A stretch of DNA of 64,000 nucleotides from PALSA-612 sp963765295 (GTDB taxonomy: Bacteria; Actinomycetota; Thermoleophilia; Gaiellales; Gaiellaceae): positions 124,001 through 188,000 of the forward strand of contig CAVXVO010000007.1 in assembly GCA_963765295.1 (NCBI GenBank). Direction: 5' to 3'. Positions within the stretch are counted from its first letter, which is position 1, and every line of letters begins with the position of its first letter. Shown in pieces: positions 7,978 through 16,665 of the stretch. The translations under genes and the position numbers were made by a program. Below the pieces are notes generated by a model. That model was not told the DNA's origin. It worked only from the letters and a program-made list of their open reading frames with translations, and ran no database searches.

Positions 7978-9926
7978 CCGGGCTCCGGCTCATCCCGCGG
8001 AGCGAGTTCGAGCGCGTCCGCATCGCCGAGGTGCCGCGCGACGAGCGGCTGACGCTGCTCGGGGACATGGCCCGCGCGAACGCGCTGACGGCGGTGAAGC
8101 GCGCCGGCTCGGGGCACCTCGGGTCCAGCTTCAGCGCGATGGACATCGTCGTCCACCTGTTCGAGGAGGAGCTGACGACGGCGCAGGTCGGCTTCGACCA
8201 CCCCGACCGCGACATCTACTTCTCGTCCAAGGGCCACGACGTGCCCGGCCTCTACGCGGTGCTCCATTCGCTCGGTGTGATCCCGACCGAGCGGCTGCTG
8301 CGCCTCCGCCGGCTCGGCGGGCTCGACGGGCACCCCGACGTGGGCGTGCCCGGCATCGAGGCCAATTCGGGCTCGCTCGGCATGGGCATCTCGAAGGGCC
8401 GAGGCATGGCCTGGGCAAAGCGCTTCCTCGGCCGCGGCGGCCGCGTCGTCGTCATGGTCGGCGACGGCGAGCTCCAGGAGGGGCAGAACTGGGAGGCGCT
8501 CCAGGCCGGTGCCCACGAGGCGATGGGCAATCTGATCGTGATCGTCGACCGCAACGAGCTCCAGTCGGACAAGCCGACCGAGGAGATCCTCGCGCTCGGC
8601 AACCTCGAGGAGAAGGTGCGGCGCTTCGGCTGGTACGTCGACGTCTGCGACGGGCACGACCACGTCCAGCTGCGCGAGGCATTCGAGGACTTCCAGTCCG
8701 ACCTCGACCACCCGAAGCTGCTCCTCGCGCAGACGATCAAGGGCAAGGGCGTGTCGTTCATGGAGCACCCGTTCGCGCTCGAGGAGGGCGGCGGCACCTA
8801 TCGCTGGCACGCCGGCGCTCCCGACGACGAGGCGTTCGGGCGGGCGTTCTCGGAGCTGACCGGGCGGATCGGCGGACAGTTCGCCGCGCACGGGCTCGGC
8901 GAGCTCGTGCTGGAGCCCGTCCCGCCGCTCGACGACGACCCCGCGACAAGCCTGGAGGGCGAGCCGGCGAGCGGCGCCGGCGCTCGCAAGCCGAGGCTGA
9001 AGGAGGCGGCCGAGTACGTCGCGGAGGCATACGGCGAGGCGGTGCTGAATCTCGCCGGGCGTCATCCGGAGCTGGTCGTCCTCGACGCCGACCTCGCGTC
9101 GGACTGCCGCATCCGGGGCTTCGAGCTCGGGCATCCCGACCGTTTCATCGAGGTCGGCATCGCCGAGCAGGACATGGTCTCGATGGCCGCCGGCCTCGCC
9201 GGACAGGGCCTGCTCCCGGTCGTCAACTCGTTCGCGTCCTTCCTCGCCTCGCGTGCGAACGAACAGATCTACAACGCCGCCAGCGAGGGCGCGCGAATCG
9301 TCTACGCGCTCCACTACGCGGGGCTGATCCCGGCCGGGCCGGGCAAGTCGCACCAGAGCCTGCGGGACGTGTCCCTTCTGGCTGCGCTGCCGAATGTCAC
9401 GATCGTGCAGCCGGCGAGTGGGGAGGAGACGCGAGCCGTCGTCGAGTGGGCCGTCGCGACGGCCACGGACAGCGTCGCGATCCGGCTCGCGATCGGCCCG
9501 TCGCCGCGGCGGATCGAGCTGCCGAACGGCTACGAGCTCGTCGTCGGGCGGGGAACCGTTCTGGCGCCCGGCGCCGATGCGGTCGCGCTCGCGTACGGGC
9601 CCGTCATGCTCCACGAGACGCTGACGGCGGCCGAGATCCTGCGGGCACGCGGAACGAGCCTGGCGGTCGTCGACATGCCCTGGCTGAACCGGTTCGACGG
9701 GGCCTGGCTCGAGGAGGCGATCGCGCCGTTCCAGCACCTGTTCGTGGTCGAGGACCATTCGCCGGTCGGGGCGCTCGGCGACGCGCTCCGCCGCGAGCTG
9801 CGGCGGCCCGTGACGGTCTTCGGCGTCGAGGGATGGCCCGCCTGCGGCACGCCGGCCGAGGCGCTTCGCTTCCACGGACTCGACGGCGCCTCGCTCGCCG
9901 ACCGCATCGCCGCGGCGTGTCGTTGA
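7974..9926 (+). CDS. Transketolase-family enzyme (single-chain, TPP-dependent)
   Basis: A 650-residue protein containing both halves of a transketolase. The thiamine diphosphate and Mg motif GDGELQEGQNWE is near residue 162 with a downstream Asn-containing segment. GSGHLGSSFSAMDI lies in the N-terminal half. The pyrimidine-binding domain has VGIAEQDMVSMAAGLA near residue 395, and the C-terminal domain ends VEDHSPVGALGDAL. It transfers a two-carbon ketol unit between sugars. In many bacteria such enzymes in accessory loci are split into two genes; here they are fused. The ATGA overlap with the cytidylyltransferase argues for a role in the ulosonic acid pathway rather than central pentose phosphate metabolism. 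Confidence 0.88.
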   Translation: MTGLRLIPRSEFERVRIAEVPRDERLTLLGDMARANALTAVKRAGSGHLGSSFSAMDIVVHLFEEELTTAQVGFDHPDRDIYFSSKGHDVPGLYAVLHSLGVIPTERLLRLRRLGGLDGHPDVGVPGIEANSGSLGMGISKGRGMAWAKRFLGRGGRVVVMVGDGELQEGQNWEALQAGAHEAMGNLIVIVDRNELQSDKPTEEILALGNLEEKVRRFGWYVDVCDGHDHVQLREAFEDFQSDLDHPKLLLAQTIKGKGVSFMEHPFALEEGGGTYRWHAGAPDDEAFGRAFSELTGRIGGQFAAHGLGELVLEPVPPLDDDPATSLEGEPASGAGARKPRLKEAAEYVAEAYGEAVLNLAGRHPELVVLDADLASDCRIRGFELGHPDRFIEVGIAEQDMVSMAAGLAGQGLLPVVNSFASFLASRANEQIYNAASEGARIVYALHYAGLIPAGPGKSHQSLRDVSLLAALPNVTIVQPASGEETRAVVEWAVATATDSVAIRLAIGPSPRRIELPNGYELVVGRGTVLAPGADAVALAYGPVMLHETLTAAEILRARGTSLAVVDMPWLNRFDGAWLEEAIAPFQHLFVVEDHSPVGALGDALRRELRRPVTVFGVEGWPACGTPAEALRFHGLDGASLADRIAAACR

Positions 9927-10933
9927 AGGTCGCGGTCCTGACCACCTCGTACCCCCGGGACGCGGCCGACCCGGCCGGCGTGTTCATTCGCGACGCGGTC
10001 GACGACCTCCGTGCCCGCGGCGTCGAGATCGAGGTCGTGTCACCGGCCTCGTTCCGCCACTTCGGCATCGCGTACGGCGCCGGGATCACGGGCAACCTGC
10101 GCCGCTCGCCCGGAAAAGCCCTGCTCCTGCCGTTGTTCCTGACGGAGTACACCCGCGCGGCTCGGCGCGCTGCGGCCGGCGCCGACCTCGTCCACGCGCA
10201 CTGGCTCCCGTCCGGGCTGCCCGCGCGTGCGACCGGTAAGCCCTACCTGCTGACGATGCACGGCACCGACGCCGAGCTCGCCCGGCGCGCGCCGGCGCTG
10301 CTCCGGCCGGTCGTGCGGGCGGCGCGGATGGTGCTCTGCGTCTCGGAGTCGCTGACGGACACGGCGCGGCGGCTCGGCGCGCGCGAGATACGCGTCGTGC
10401 CCGTCGGGATCGACGTCCCGGATGTGACCGTCGAGCCGGACGACCCGCCGCATGTGCTGTTCGTCGGCCGGCTGTCGGAGGAGAAGGGCGTGCTCGAGCT
10501 CGTCGAGGCGGCACGTGACCTGCCGCTCGTCGTCGTCGGTGACGGGCCGTTGCGCGACCGGGTTCCGGGCGCGCTCGGCTTCGTGCCGCCCGCCCGGCTC
10601 GGCGCCTACCTCGACCGCGCGGCCGTCGTCGTCTGCCCGTCGCGTCGCGAGGGCTACGGCGTCGTCTGCCGCCAGGCGATGGCGCACGGGCGGCCGGTCG
10701 TCGCGACGGCGGTCGGCGGCCTCGTGGAGGCGATCGTGGACGGCGAGTCCGGGCTGCTCGTCCCGCCCGGCGACGTCACTGCGCTGCGGGCTGCGATCGA
10801 GCGGCTGCTCGGCGACGCGGGGCTGCGGACTCGTCTCGGCGCGGCCGCCCGCGAGCGAGTCAGGGAGCGCTACTCGCGCGAGGTGGCCGCCGAGGGCACG
10901 CTCGCGGCGTACGAGACGGCGCTGACGCTCTAG
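9917..10933 (+). CDS. Glycosyltransferase family 4
   Basis: A 338-residue GT-B enzyme. N-terminal VAVLTTSYPRDAADPAGVFI is the acceptor-side loop, ADLVHAHWLPSG and LLTMHGTDAEL follow, and VLFVGRLSEEKGVLELVEA opens the donor-binding half. The EX7E motif is in SRREGYGVVCRQAMAHGRPVV. The GTG at 9917 is chosen; a TTG at 9923 in a TTGA overlap is equally possible. It is the last gene of the operon and a candidate to transfer the sugar made by the upstream genes, although GT4 enzymes normally use NDP-sugars rather than CMP-sugars. Its stop overlaps the opposing gene's stop (CTAG). Confidence 0.87.
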   Translation: MSLKVAVLTTSYPRDAADPAGVFIRDAVDDLRARGVEIEVVSPASFRHFGIAYGAGITGNLRRSPGKALLLPLFLTEYTRAARRAAAGADLVHAHWLPSGLPARATGKPYLLTMHGTDAELARRAPALLRPVVRAARMVLCVSESLTDTARRLGAREIRVVPVGIDVPDVTVEPDDPPHVLFVGRLSEEKGVLELVEAARDLPLVVVGDGPLRDRVPGALGFVPPARLGAYLDRAAVVVCPSRREGYGVVCRQAMAHGRPVVATAVGGLVEAIVDGESGLLVPPGDVTALRAAIERLLGDAGLRTRLGAAARERVRERYSREVAAEGTLAAYETALTL

Positions 10934-12681
10934 CGAACGGTCCGCGAGAGCAACGGGACCGACGATCGCCAGCGGTCGCGCAGCACGGCGGCGTACCGCA
11001 CCGAACGCCCGCGCGGTGCCCGGGAGTCCACGCAGGTCTGACCGCGGGTCGTGCAGACGAGCCTCGCTCCACGTGTGGTCGGCAGGAACGCCTGCGAGCC
11101 CGCACGCGCATAGACGAGCAGCACGCGCGCGCGCGAATCCGTCGGCCACCCGACGGTGATCCGGACACCGGCCCGCGTTCGGGCTGCGCGCACGGACGCG
11201 GGCGGCGCCGGTCGCGTCAGGTCGTCGAGCGCGTTCCGCATGAGCTGCTGCAGCGGTGGGCTCCCGTAACCCATCGTGTCGTCGAGGCCCCAGCTGAACC
11301 TGAGCGAGCCGGCGCTGAACACGCGCGCGCCCGAGGGAGCCGTGTAGCGGACTCCGTCGTAGCTCGGGGTCCCGGAGACATGGAAGAGATCCGTCAACGG
11401 CGGTGTCGCGCAGCCGGGCGTGATCAGGTCCCACTCGTAGCCGACGAGCCCCGCGAGGACGGTCGAGGCCGTGAAGCCGGTCCCGGCGAACCACCGGTCG
11501 CCGAGCGCCGCCGGGTTCGCGGTCAGATCCTTGATGCCGATGCTCTGATTCCCCGGCTCGACGAGTCCCTCGACTCCCAGCAGCCGACACTCGGGGCGCG
11601 GTGTCGCGAGCTGCCTGAACAGCATCGTCTTCAGCGCCGGGTCGGTCTCCGGGTCCGGCCCCGGGTTGCGGTACTCGACGATCGTCCGCCTGCCGTCCTC
11701 GTAGCGCATCTGCCAGAAGCCGATGTTGGCGCCGACGAAGGCCAGGTTCGTTCCGAGGTCGCGGGCGCGCTCGTAGGCGTCGCGGATTCCCTTTGTCCAG
11801 TACTCGTCGTGGCCCGCGACGATCGCCAGACGGTGGCGAAGCAGCTCGGCCGGACTGGAGTCGACGGCGACGTCGGTCGTGTACGAGACGTCGTAGCCCG
11901 TTCGTTCCAGGAAGCGGACGAGCGGGAACTCCGACACCTGCGGAAGGTTGGCGTTGTCCGTCGCCGGCCCGTCCGCCGTCTTCATCGACGCTTCGTCGAA
12001 CGGCCGGTCGAACGAGACGTGGTTGTCGCCGACGCCGTTGAAGTTGAAATAGAGGCTCCGTCCGCCCCAGTCGTTGTAGGCCTGCCAGGTGTTGACCGGT
12101 GCCTGGACGAGGATGTTCGAGGGCTGTGTCGCCGGCGCGCGGACGATGAACGGCACCCAGCTCCCGTGCCCGGCGTCCGGGCCCTGCGTCAGCACGAGCT
12201 CGGCGAGGTAGTACCCGCTCGTCCAGGACGGGGCGACCGTGAACCGGTCGGTGACCGGCCAGCCGGCGTTCAGGTAGCCGGTGGAGGCGTCGAACGGCGG
12301 GGTCAGCTGGGTCGTCCCCGCCTCGTCGGTCGTACAGGTCGGCAGACAGGCGACGAGACGAGCGCCGCTGCCTCGGTACCAGCCGATCCGATAGATCTCG
12401 ACGCGGTAGCTCGTGGCGGGGGCGGTCGAGACGTGGAGGTCGAGCTCGTTTCCCGGGAGGACGTCGATCTGGGAGGCGTAGCCCTCGATTGCGCCCTTCG
12501 CAGCCCGCGGCAGCCGCCAGTTCGGGGTGCCGGGGAGGGCGTTCTCACGCTGGATCGGGTTGGCCCGGACACGGGCGCGCGACGCCGACGCCGACGGATC
12601 GATCGCCAGGCCGAGCCCGAGACCGGAGACGACGAGAAGGCCGGCGGCGAGGCTCAGACGCGTTCGCGCCGCGCTCATCAC
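10930..12681 (-). CDS. Secreted protein with N,N-dimethylformamidase beta-subunit-like domain
   Basis: A 583-residue protein with a signal peptide (about residues 1-33, basic start then a long hydrophobic stretch). After it come an immunoglobulin-like segment with IYRIGWYRGSGARL, a region with YFNFNGVGDNHVSFDRPFD, and the core FPLVRFLERTGYDVSYTTDV, HDEYWTKGIRDAYERARD and NLAFVGANIGFWQ, all features of the dimethylformamidase large-subunit C-terminal-like family. A short Fn3-like tail follows. The family is common as secreted proteins in actinobacterial polysaccharide loci, where the true substrate is unknown. The start is a GTG 7 bases after a TAGACT box. Confidence 0.75.
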   Translation of the reverse strand: MMSAARTRLSLAAGLLVVSGLGLGLAIDPSASASRARVRANPIQRENALPGTPNWRLPRAAKGAIEGYASQIDVLPGNELDLHVSTAPATSYRVEIYRIGWYRGSGARLVACLPTCTTDEAGTTQLTPPFDASTGYLNAGWPVTDRFTVAPSWTSGYYLAELVLTQGPDAGHGSWVPFIVRAPATQPSNILVQAPVNTWQAYNDWGGRSLYFNFNGVGDNHVSFDRPFDEASMKTADGPATDNANLPQVSEFPLVRFLERTGYDVSYTTDVAVDSSPAELLRHRLAIVAGHDEYWTKGIRDAYERARDLGTNLAFVGANIGFWQMRYEDGRRTIVEYRNPGPDPETDPALKTMLFRQLATPRPECRLLGVEGLVEPGNQSIGIKDLTANPAALGDRWFAGTGFTASTVLAGLVGYEWDLITPGCATPPLTDLFHVSGTPSYDGVRYTAPSGARVFSAGSLRFSWGLDDTMGYGSPPLQQLMRNALDDLTRPAPPASVRAARTRAGVRITVGWPTDSRARVLLVYARAGSQAFLPTTRGARLVCTTRGQTCVDSRAPRGRSVRYAAVLRDRWRSSVPLLSRTVR

Positions 12682-12688
12682 GCGACCA

Positions 12689-12694
12689 AGTCTA
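12689..12694 (-). promoter_or_regulatory. -10 box (TAGACT), leaderless start of the dimethylformamidase-like gene
   Basis: TAGACT on the minus strand lies exactly 7 bases upstream of the GTG at 12681, the geometry of a leaderless transcript. Confidence 0.55.
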
Positions 12695-12722
12695 GGCAGC
12701 CGGGCCGCGCGTCGGCGGCGAG

Positions 12723-12728
12723 TATCGT
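12723..12728 (+). promoter_or_regulatory. -10 box (TATCGT) before the sulfotransferase gene
   Basis: TATCGT is 8 bases before the ATG at 12737; no Shine-Dalgarno sequence is visible. It diverges from the minus-strand box at 12689-12694. Confidence 0.45.
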
Positions 12729-12736
12729 CCTCTCCG

Positions 12737-13945
12737 ATGGGCGACAGGAGCGGGTCGAACGAGGACTACCGCCGCATCGAGGAGCTGCTCGAAGCGCGGG
12801 CAAGGGACTATCCCCGGCGAGTCGAGCCGACCTGGAGCGACCTGCTGGCCGCGATCGACGGGGTGGCGGACCGGCTGCGCGTCGCGGCCGGGCAGGCCTT
12901 GCGGGAGCGCGCAGGCGTCCCGTCCTGGTACGACAGCCCCGTCTTCGTCGTCGGCCATCGCAAGACCGGGACGACGCTGCTGCTCGACCTCCTCGACGGC
13001 CACCCGCAGCTCGTGGCGCTGCCCGGCGAGTCGAACCACTTCCTGACCTTCCTGCCCCGCTTCGGCGGGCTCCCGCCGGACGTCGTCGCCGCCGAAGCTC
13101 AGCGCTGGTGGATGCTCCGGCTGATCTCCCCTTCGGGGATTCCGCCCTTCTGGGCCCTCGGGCAGCCCTGGGAGCTCGCGGCGGACCCGTACGCGCTCTT
13201 CTCGCGGCATCTCGTCGATCTCGTCGCCGCCAACCCGGAGCGCGATGTCCTGGGGCTGGTCGCGGCGGCGCTTCACGCGGCCGGCGGAGGGGGCGGCGAG
13301 CCGCGTGGCTGGGTCGAGAAGACGCCGGGGCAGGAGCACGAGCTCGACGCGATCGTCGATCGCTACCCCGCCGCGCGGTTCGTCCACGTGGTGCGAGACC
13401 CGAGGAGCGTCGCCGCGGCGATCGCGCGGCTCGACCGCGCGACGGGGCAGCAGACGGACCTCGTCGAGGTCGGCCTGACCGTGCGCCGGTCGTTCGCCGC
13501 CGCCGAGCGGAACGTGGGCAGGCTCGGGGAGAGCAGGTACCTCGTCCTGCGCTACGAGGACCTGGTCGCCGACGCGCGGCAGACCATGCGCGGCGTCGGC
13601 GGCTTCCTCGGCGTCGACTGGGCCGACTCGCTGCTCACGCCGACCGTCGGAGGCCTGGCTGCGACGTCGAACTCCGCCTGGGACGTGCGCAAGGTCACCG
13701 GGAAGATCGAGGACACACGGCTCGACCTCTGGCGCAACGAGCTCGACGGGCGTTCGGCCGACCTGGTCGCCGGCGCCGTCGGCGGGATCGCCCGTCGCTT
13801 CGGTTACGACCTGCCGAGGCCACGGCATGCCGGGACGTTCGTCGACGTCGTCTCGCGGCGCGCACGCCTCGCGATCGGGTCACGGCGCCGGGCGCTTCAG
13901 TCACGGGTGCAGAAGAAGACCTTCTCCTCCCCTGCCAAGCCGTAG
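12737..13945 (+). CDS. Sulfotransferase family protein
   Basis: A 402-residue PAPS-dependent sulfotransferase. The 5'-phosphosulfate loop is VVGHRKTGTTLLLDLLDGHP (about residues 73-92). The 3'-phosphate-binding segment is FVHVVRDPRSVAAA near residue 217, with the conserved Arg and Ser, and LRYEDLVADARQTM follows. It would move sulfate from PAPS to a hydroxyl of a carbohydrate. Monocistronic, with its own -10 box. Its 3' end overlaps the convergent methyltransferase gene by 49 bases. It is one of three sulfotransferases in the window (also 21509 and 28220). Confidence 0.85.
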   Translation: MGDRSGSNEDYRRIEELLEARARDYPRRVEPTWSDLLAAIDGVADRLRVAAGQALRERAGVPSWYDSPVFVVGHRKTGTTLLLDLLDGHPQLVALPGESNHFLTFLPRFGGLPPDVVAAEAQRWWMLRLISPSGIPPFWALGQPWELAADPYALFSRHLVDLVAANPERDVLGLVAAALHAAGGGGGEPRGWVEKTPGQEHELDAIVDRYPAARFVHVVRDPRSVAAAIARLDRATGQQTDLVEVGLTVRRSFAAAERNVGRLGESRYLVLRYEDLVADARQTMRGVGGFLGVDWADSLLTPTVGGLAATSNSAWDVRKVTGKIEDTRLDLWRNELDGRSADLVAGAVGGIARRFGYDLPRPRHAGTFVDVVSRRARLAIGSRRRALQSRVQKKTFSSPAKP

Positions 13946-14649
13946 GCGCTGACCGTCCGGGCGCCGAGGAGGTCGAGCGCGCTCGACGGCCGGGCGGCGA
14001 AGCCGGCTTCCTCCAGGCGCCGGACGTAGTCGGCCTCGGCGTAGACGCGGCGGTGGGTCGGGTCACCGAACCGCCGCGCCCGCTCCTCGCCGGGCAAGGG
14101 CTCTCCCGGCGTTTCCTCGTCCGTGCGTTCCGCGCGCGCCGCGATCGGCACCTGGAGCACCGCCCAGCCGCCGGGTGCGAGCACCCGATGCAGCTCGCGC
14201 ATCGCTGCGCGGTCGTCCGACACGTGCTCGAGGACGTGCGAGCAGATGATCGCATCGAAGGCTGCGTCGGGCCTCGGGATCGCGGTCAGGTCGCTGTGGA
14301 AGTCGACGCCGGGCATGCTCAGGTCGGTGGTCTCGTAGCTCTCCTGGCTGCGCGCGATTGCGCGGCGGAGCCGGGCCTCGGGCGCGACGTGGAGGACGCG
14401 CAACGGCCGGCGAAACAGCTCGGTGTCGCGGCGGAGGAAGAGGTACAGGAGCCGCTCGCGGTCGTTCGAGCGGCACCACGGGCACTCCGCCTCGCGCACG
14501 CCGCCGCCGACGATCCCGAGCTCTGTGTAGACGGGGAGATCGCGGCCGCGCGGCTCGAGCCTCCGGAAGCGAAGGTGGCAGAACGGACAGCGGTAGCGCA
14601 GCCCGAGGAAGGGCGCGACGTCGAGGCAGCGGCGGCCTAGGGCGCGCAT
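13897..14649 (-). CDS. Zinc-ribbon class I SAM-dependent methyltransferase
   Basis: A 250-residue methyltransferase. The N-terminal part has two CXXC pairs (CPFC near residue 22 and CPWC near residue 54), which likely bind zinc. The SAM-binding motif I is reduced (VLHVAPEARLRRAIA), followed by a motif II-like ETTDLSM. AFDAIICSHVLEHVSDDRAAM and LAPGGWAVLQVPI are the class I motifs of the Methyltransf_11 type. Proteins of this build often sit in polysaccharide clusters and may O-methylate sugars. The ATG overlaps the upstream membrane gene stop (TGATG), so the two are coupled. Confidence 0.8.
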   Translation of the reverse strand: MRALGRRCLDVAPFLGLRYRCPFCHLRFRRLEPRGRDLPVYTELGIVGGGVREAECPWCRSNDRERLLYLFLRRDTELFRRPLRVLHVAPEARLRRAIARSQESYETTDLSMPGVDFHSDLTAIPRPDAAFDAIICSHVLEHVSDDRAAMRELHRVLAPGGWAVLQVPIAARAERTDEETPGEPLPGEERARRFGDPTHRRVYAEADYVRRLEEAGFAARPSSALDLLGARTVSAYGLAGEEKVFFCTRD

Positions 14650-16533
14650 CAGCGCCGGTAGAGGTGCCAGCCGTGGCTGTTTACGACGAGCTGCAATCCG
14701 ATCGGCTGCGCCGGGATGCCCGGCGCGACGACCACCCACGCGGGCGTGGACAAGGCGCCTTGGACGAACTCCACGCGGCGGTCGAGGCGGCTGCCGAAGT
14801 AGGGATAGCTGACGTCCTCGCGGCGGATGGCGAGGGCGACCGTATCGCCCTTGTGAGCGTCCCGCTCGAGCGCTGCCACCACCTCCCGCTCGCCCGGATG
14901 CAGGAACTTGCCGACCACCTGCGCACGCGACAGGTTCCACACGGACGTCGGCGCCGAGCCGCCGAGCACGTTCACGCCGGACGGCTTCTCGTCGTAGTGC
15001 ACGAGCACGAGCGCGAGTGCCGTGACCGCGATCGCGGTCACCGCCCAGGCGAGCGGACGGATCGGCAGCGTAAGGCCCCACACGGCCGCAGCGAGGGCGA
15101 CGGCGAACACGATATACCGCCCGTCCCAGAGGCTGTAGAAGGTCGCGATCGCCTGCAGCACGAGCCAGACGACCGGTGCGAGGGCGAGCACGGCGGCCGC
15201 CCGGGGGAGCGTGTGCCGCTGCAGCCCGATCCAGACGAGCACGAGGCAGGCGAGCACGAGCACGATCCCCGCCGCGCCGTACCAGGACTGGAACGGGCTC
15301 GCCTGCGTCAGGTGCTTGTCGAGGCCGAGGAAGGCGAGGTTGTGCCGGCCGAGCGAGACCCAGAGCTTCTGGTAGGCGTGCAGGAGCCCGTGGTCGATCG
15401 CCCGGAACGCGAGCGGGAGCGCGGCGAGCGCGACGGCGGCGACGACCGCGACGACGCCGAAGCGGCGGCGTCCACGGAAGCCGAGCACGAGGATCGCGGC
15501 CGCTCCGATCAGGTACAGGAACCGGTCGCGGCCGATGGCGCCGGACGGGTCGACGGCGTCGACGCCGAGTCGCATGAGGTGCGCGACGACTCCGACGGGC
15601 GAGGACGTGTTCCCCTTCTGGACGACGACCGCGTGCTGCGCCTGGGCGAACCTCCCGCCCAGGCGGCCGGTCTCGGCGAGGTTGAACAGATACCAGTACG
15701 ACCCGACCGCGATCCCGCAGGCGCCGACGAGGAGCAGAGCCGGCCAGCGTCGGCGCGGATAGAGCACGGCGCCGAGCAGGGCGAGCAGGGGCAGCCCGAG
15801 CAGCGCCGTGATCTTCGTCCCGATCGCGAGCCCGAGGGCGAGCGCTGCGAGTGCGAGCGAGACGCGCGTCCACGTGAACAGGAAGTAGGCGCTACACACG
15901 AGGAAGGCTCCGAAGACGAGGTCGTTGAGCGCGGTCGCCGACTGCAGGACGACCACCGGGAGCGTCGCGAACAGCAACGCGCCGAAGAGCGCCTGCCGCA
16001 CGGACAGGCCGATGCGCCGCGAGATCCCGCCGATCGCGACCGTGCTGGCAACGAGCGCGGAGAGCTGGACGAAGCCGACGAACCGCTCGGTTCGCGCGAG
16101 GATCATCGTGAACGAGTCGGCGATCTCGGCATTCGGCGGGAAGCCGTTCAGTCGCGCGTCGTTCGCGCCCGGGATGTAGGCGATCGCGTGCTGCTGCTTC
16201 CAGAACGCTGCGCGCGCGAGGTGGTACCAGAGAGCGTCGTAGTCGTTCGGCGCCGTGCCGACGATCAGTGCCGTGACGTAGCCGAGCCCGCAGAGCACGG
16301 CGACGCCGAGGATCGCCACCAGCGGGTCGTGCACGGCTTCGCGGCAGGCGGAGAGCGCCGGCCGGAACGAGGGCGGCGACGGGCGGCCCCGGAGCACCCA
16401 GATGCCGCCGGACACCGCGGCGGCCACGGCCAGCGCGCCCGAGAGCCAGGTCGCCGTCAGGTCGTGTCCCGGCGACAGGAGGAGCTCGATCGACGACGAC
16501 GAGCGAGAAGGCGACGAGGTAGAGCGCGAGCAC
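14649..16533 (-). CDS. GT39-like polytopic glycosyltransferase, N-terminus frameshifted
   Basis: At least 592 residues in one frame (from 16427), with about 10 membrane helices. An early periplasmic loop has NDYDALWYHLARAAFWKQQ, the Asp-rich first loop typical of PMT/ArnT-type (GT-C fold) transferases that use polyprenyl-phosphate sugars. Upstream, another frame encodes a matching helix (LALYLVAFSLVVV); deleting one base near 16491, in a GTC repeat, joins the two. The original start may be the GTG at 16533 or lie near an ATG at 16630. A soluble C-terminal region (about 130 residues) follows the last helix. The exact family is inferred from topology. Confidence 0.7.
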
Positions 16534-16645
16534 GAAGTCGGTCGCGCCGCGGAGCGGCAGGCAGGACGTGATCAGGCCGGCCGCCAGCAGGAGCAGCGCC
16601 GATCCCAGGACGAGCGTTCCGAGGGCTCATCGCCTGGCGATTCTC

Positions 16646-16651
16646 TACGAT
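16646..16651 (+). promoter_or_regulatory. Possible -10 box (TACGAT)
   Basis: TACGAT lies 14 bases before the ATG at 16666, in the 35-base gap after the divergent membrane gene. No ribosome site is visible. Confidence 0.3.
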
Positions 16652-16665
16652 GGGTCGCCGGGCTG

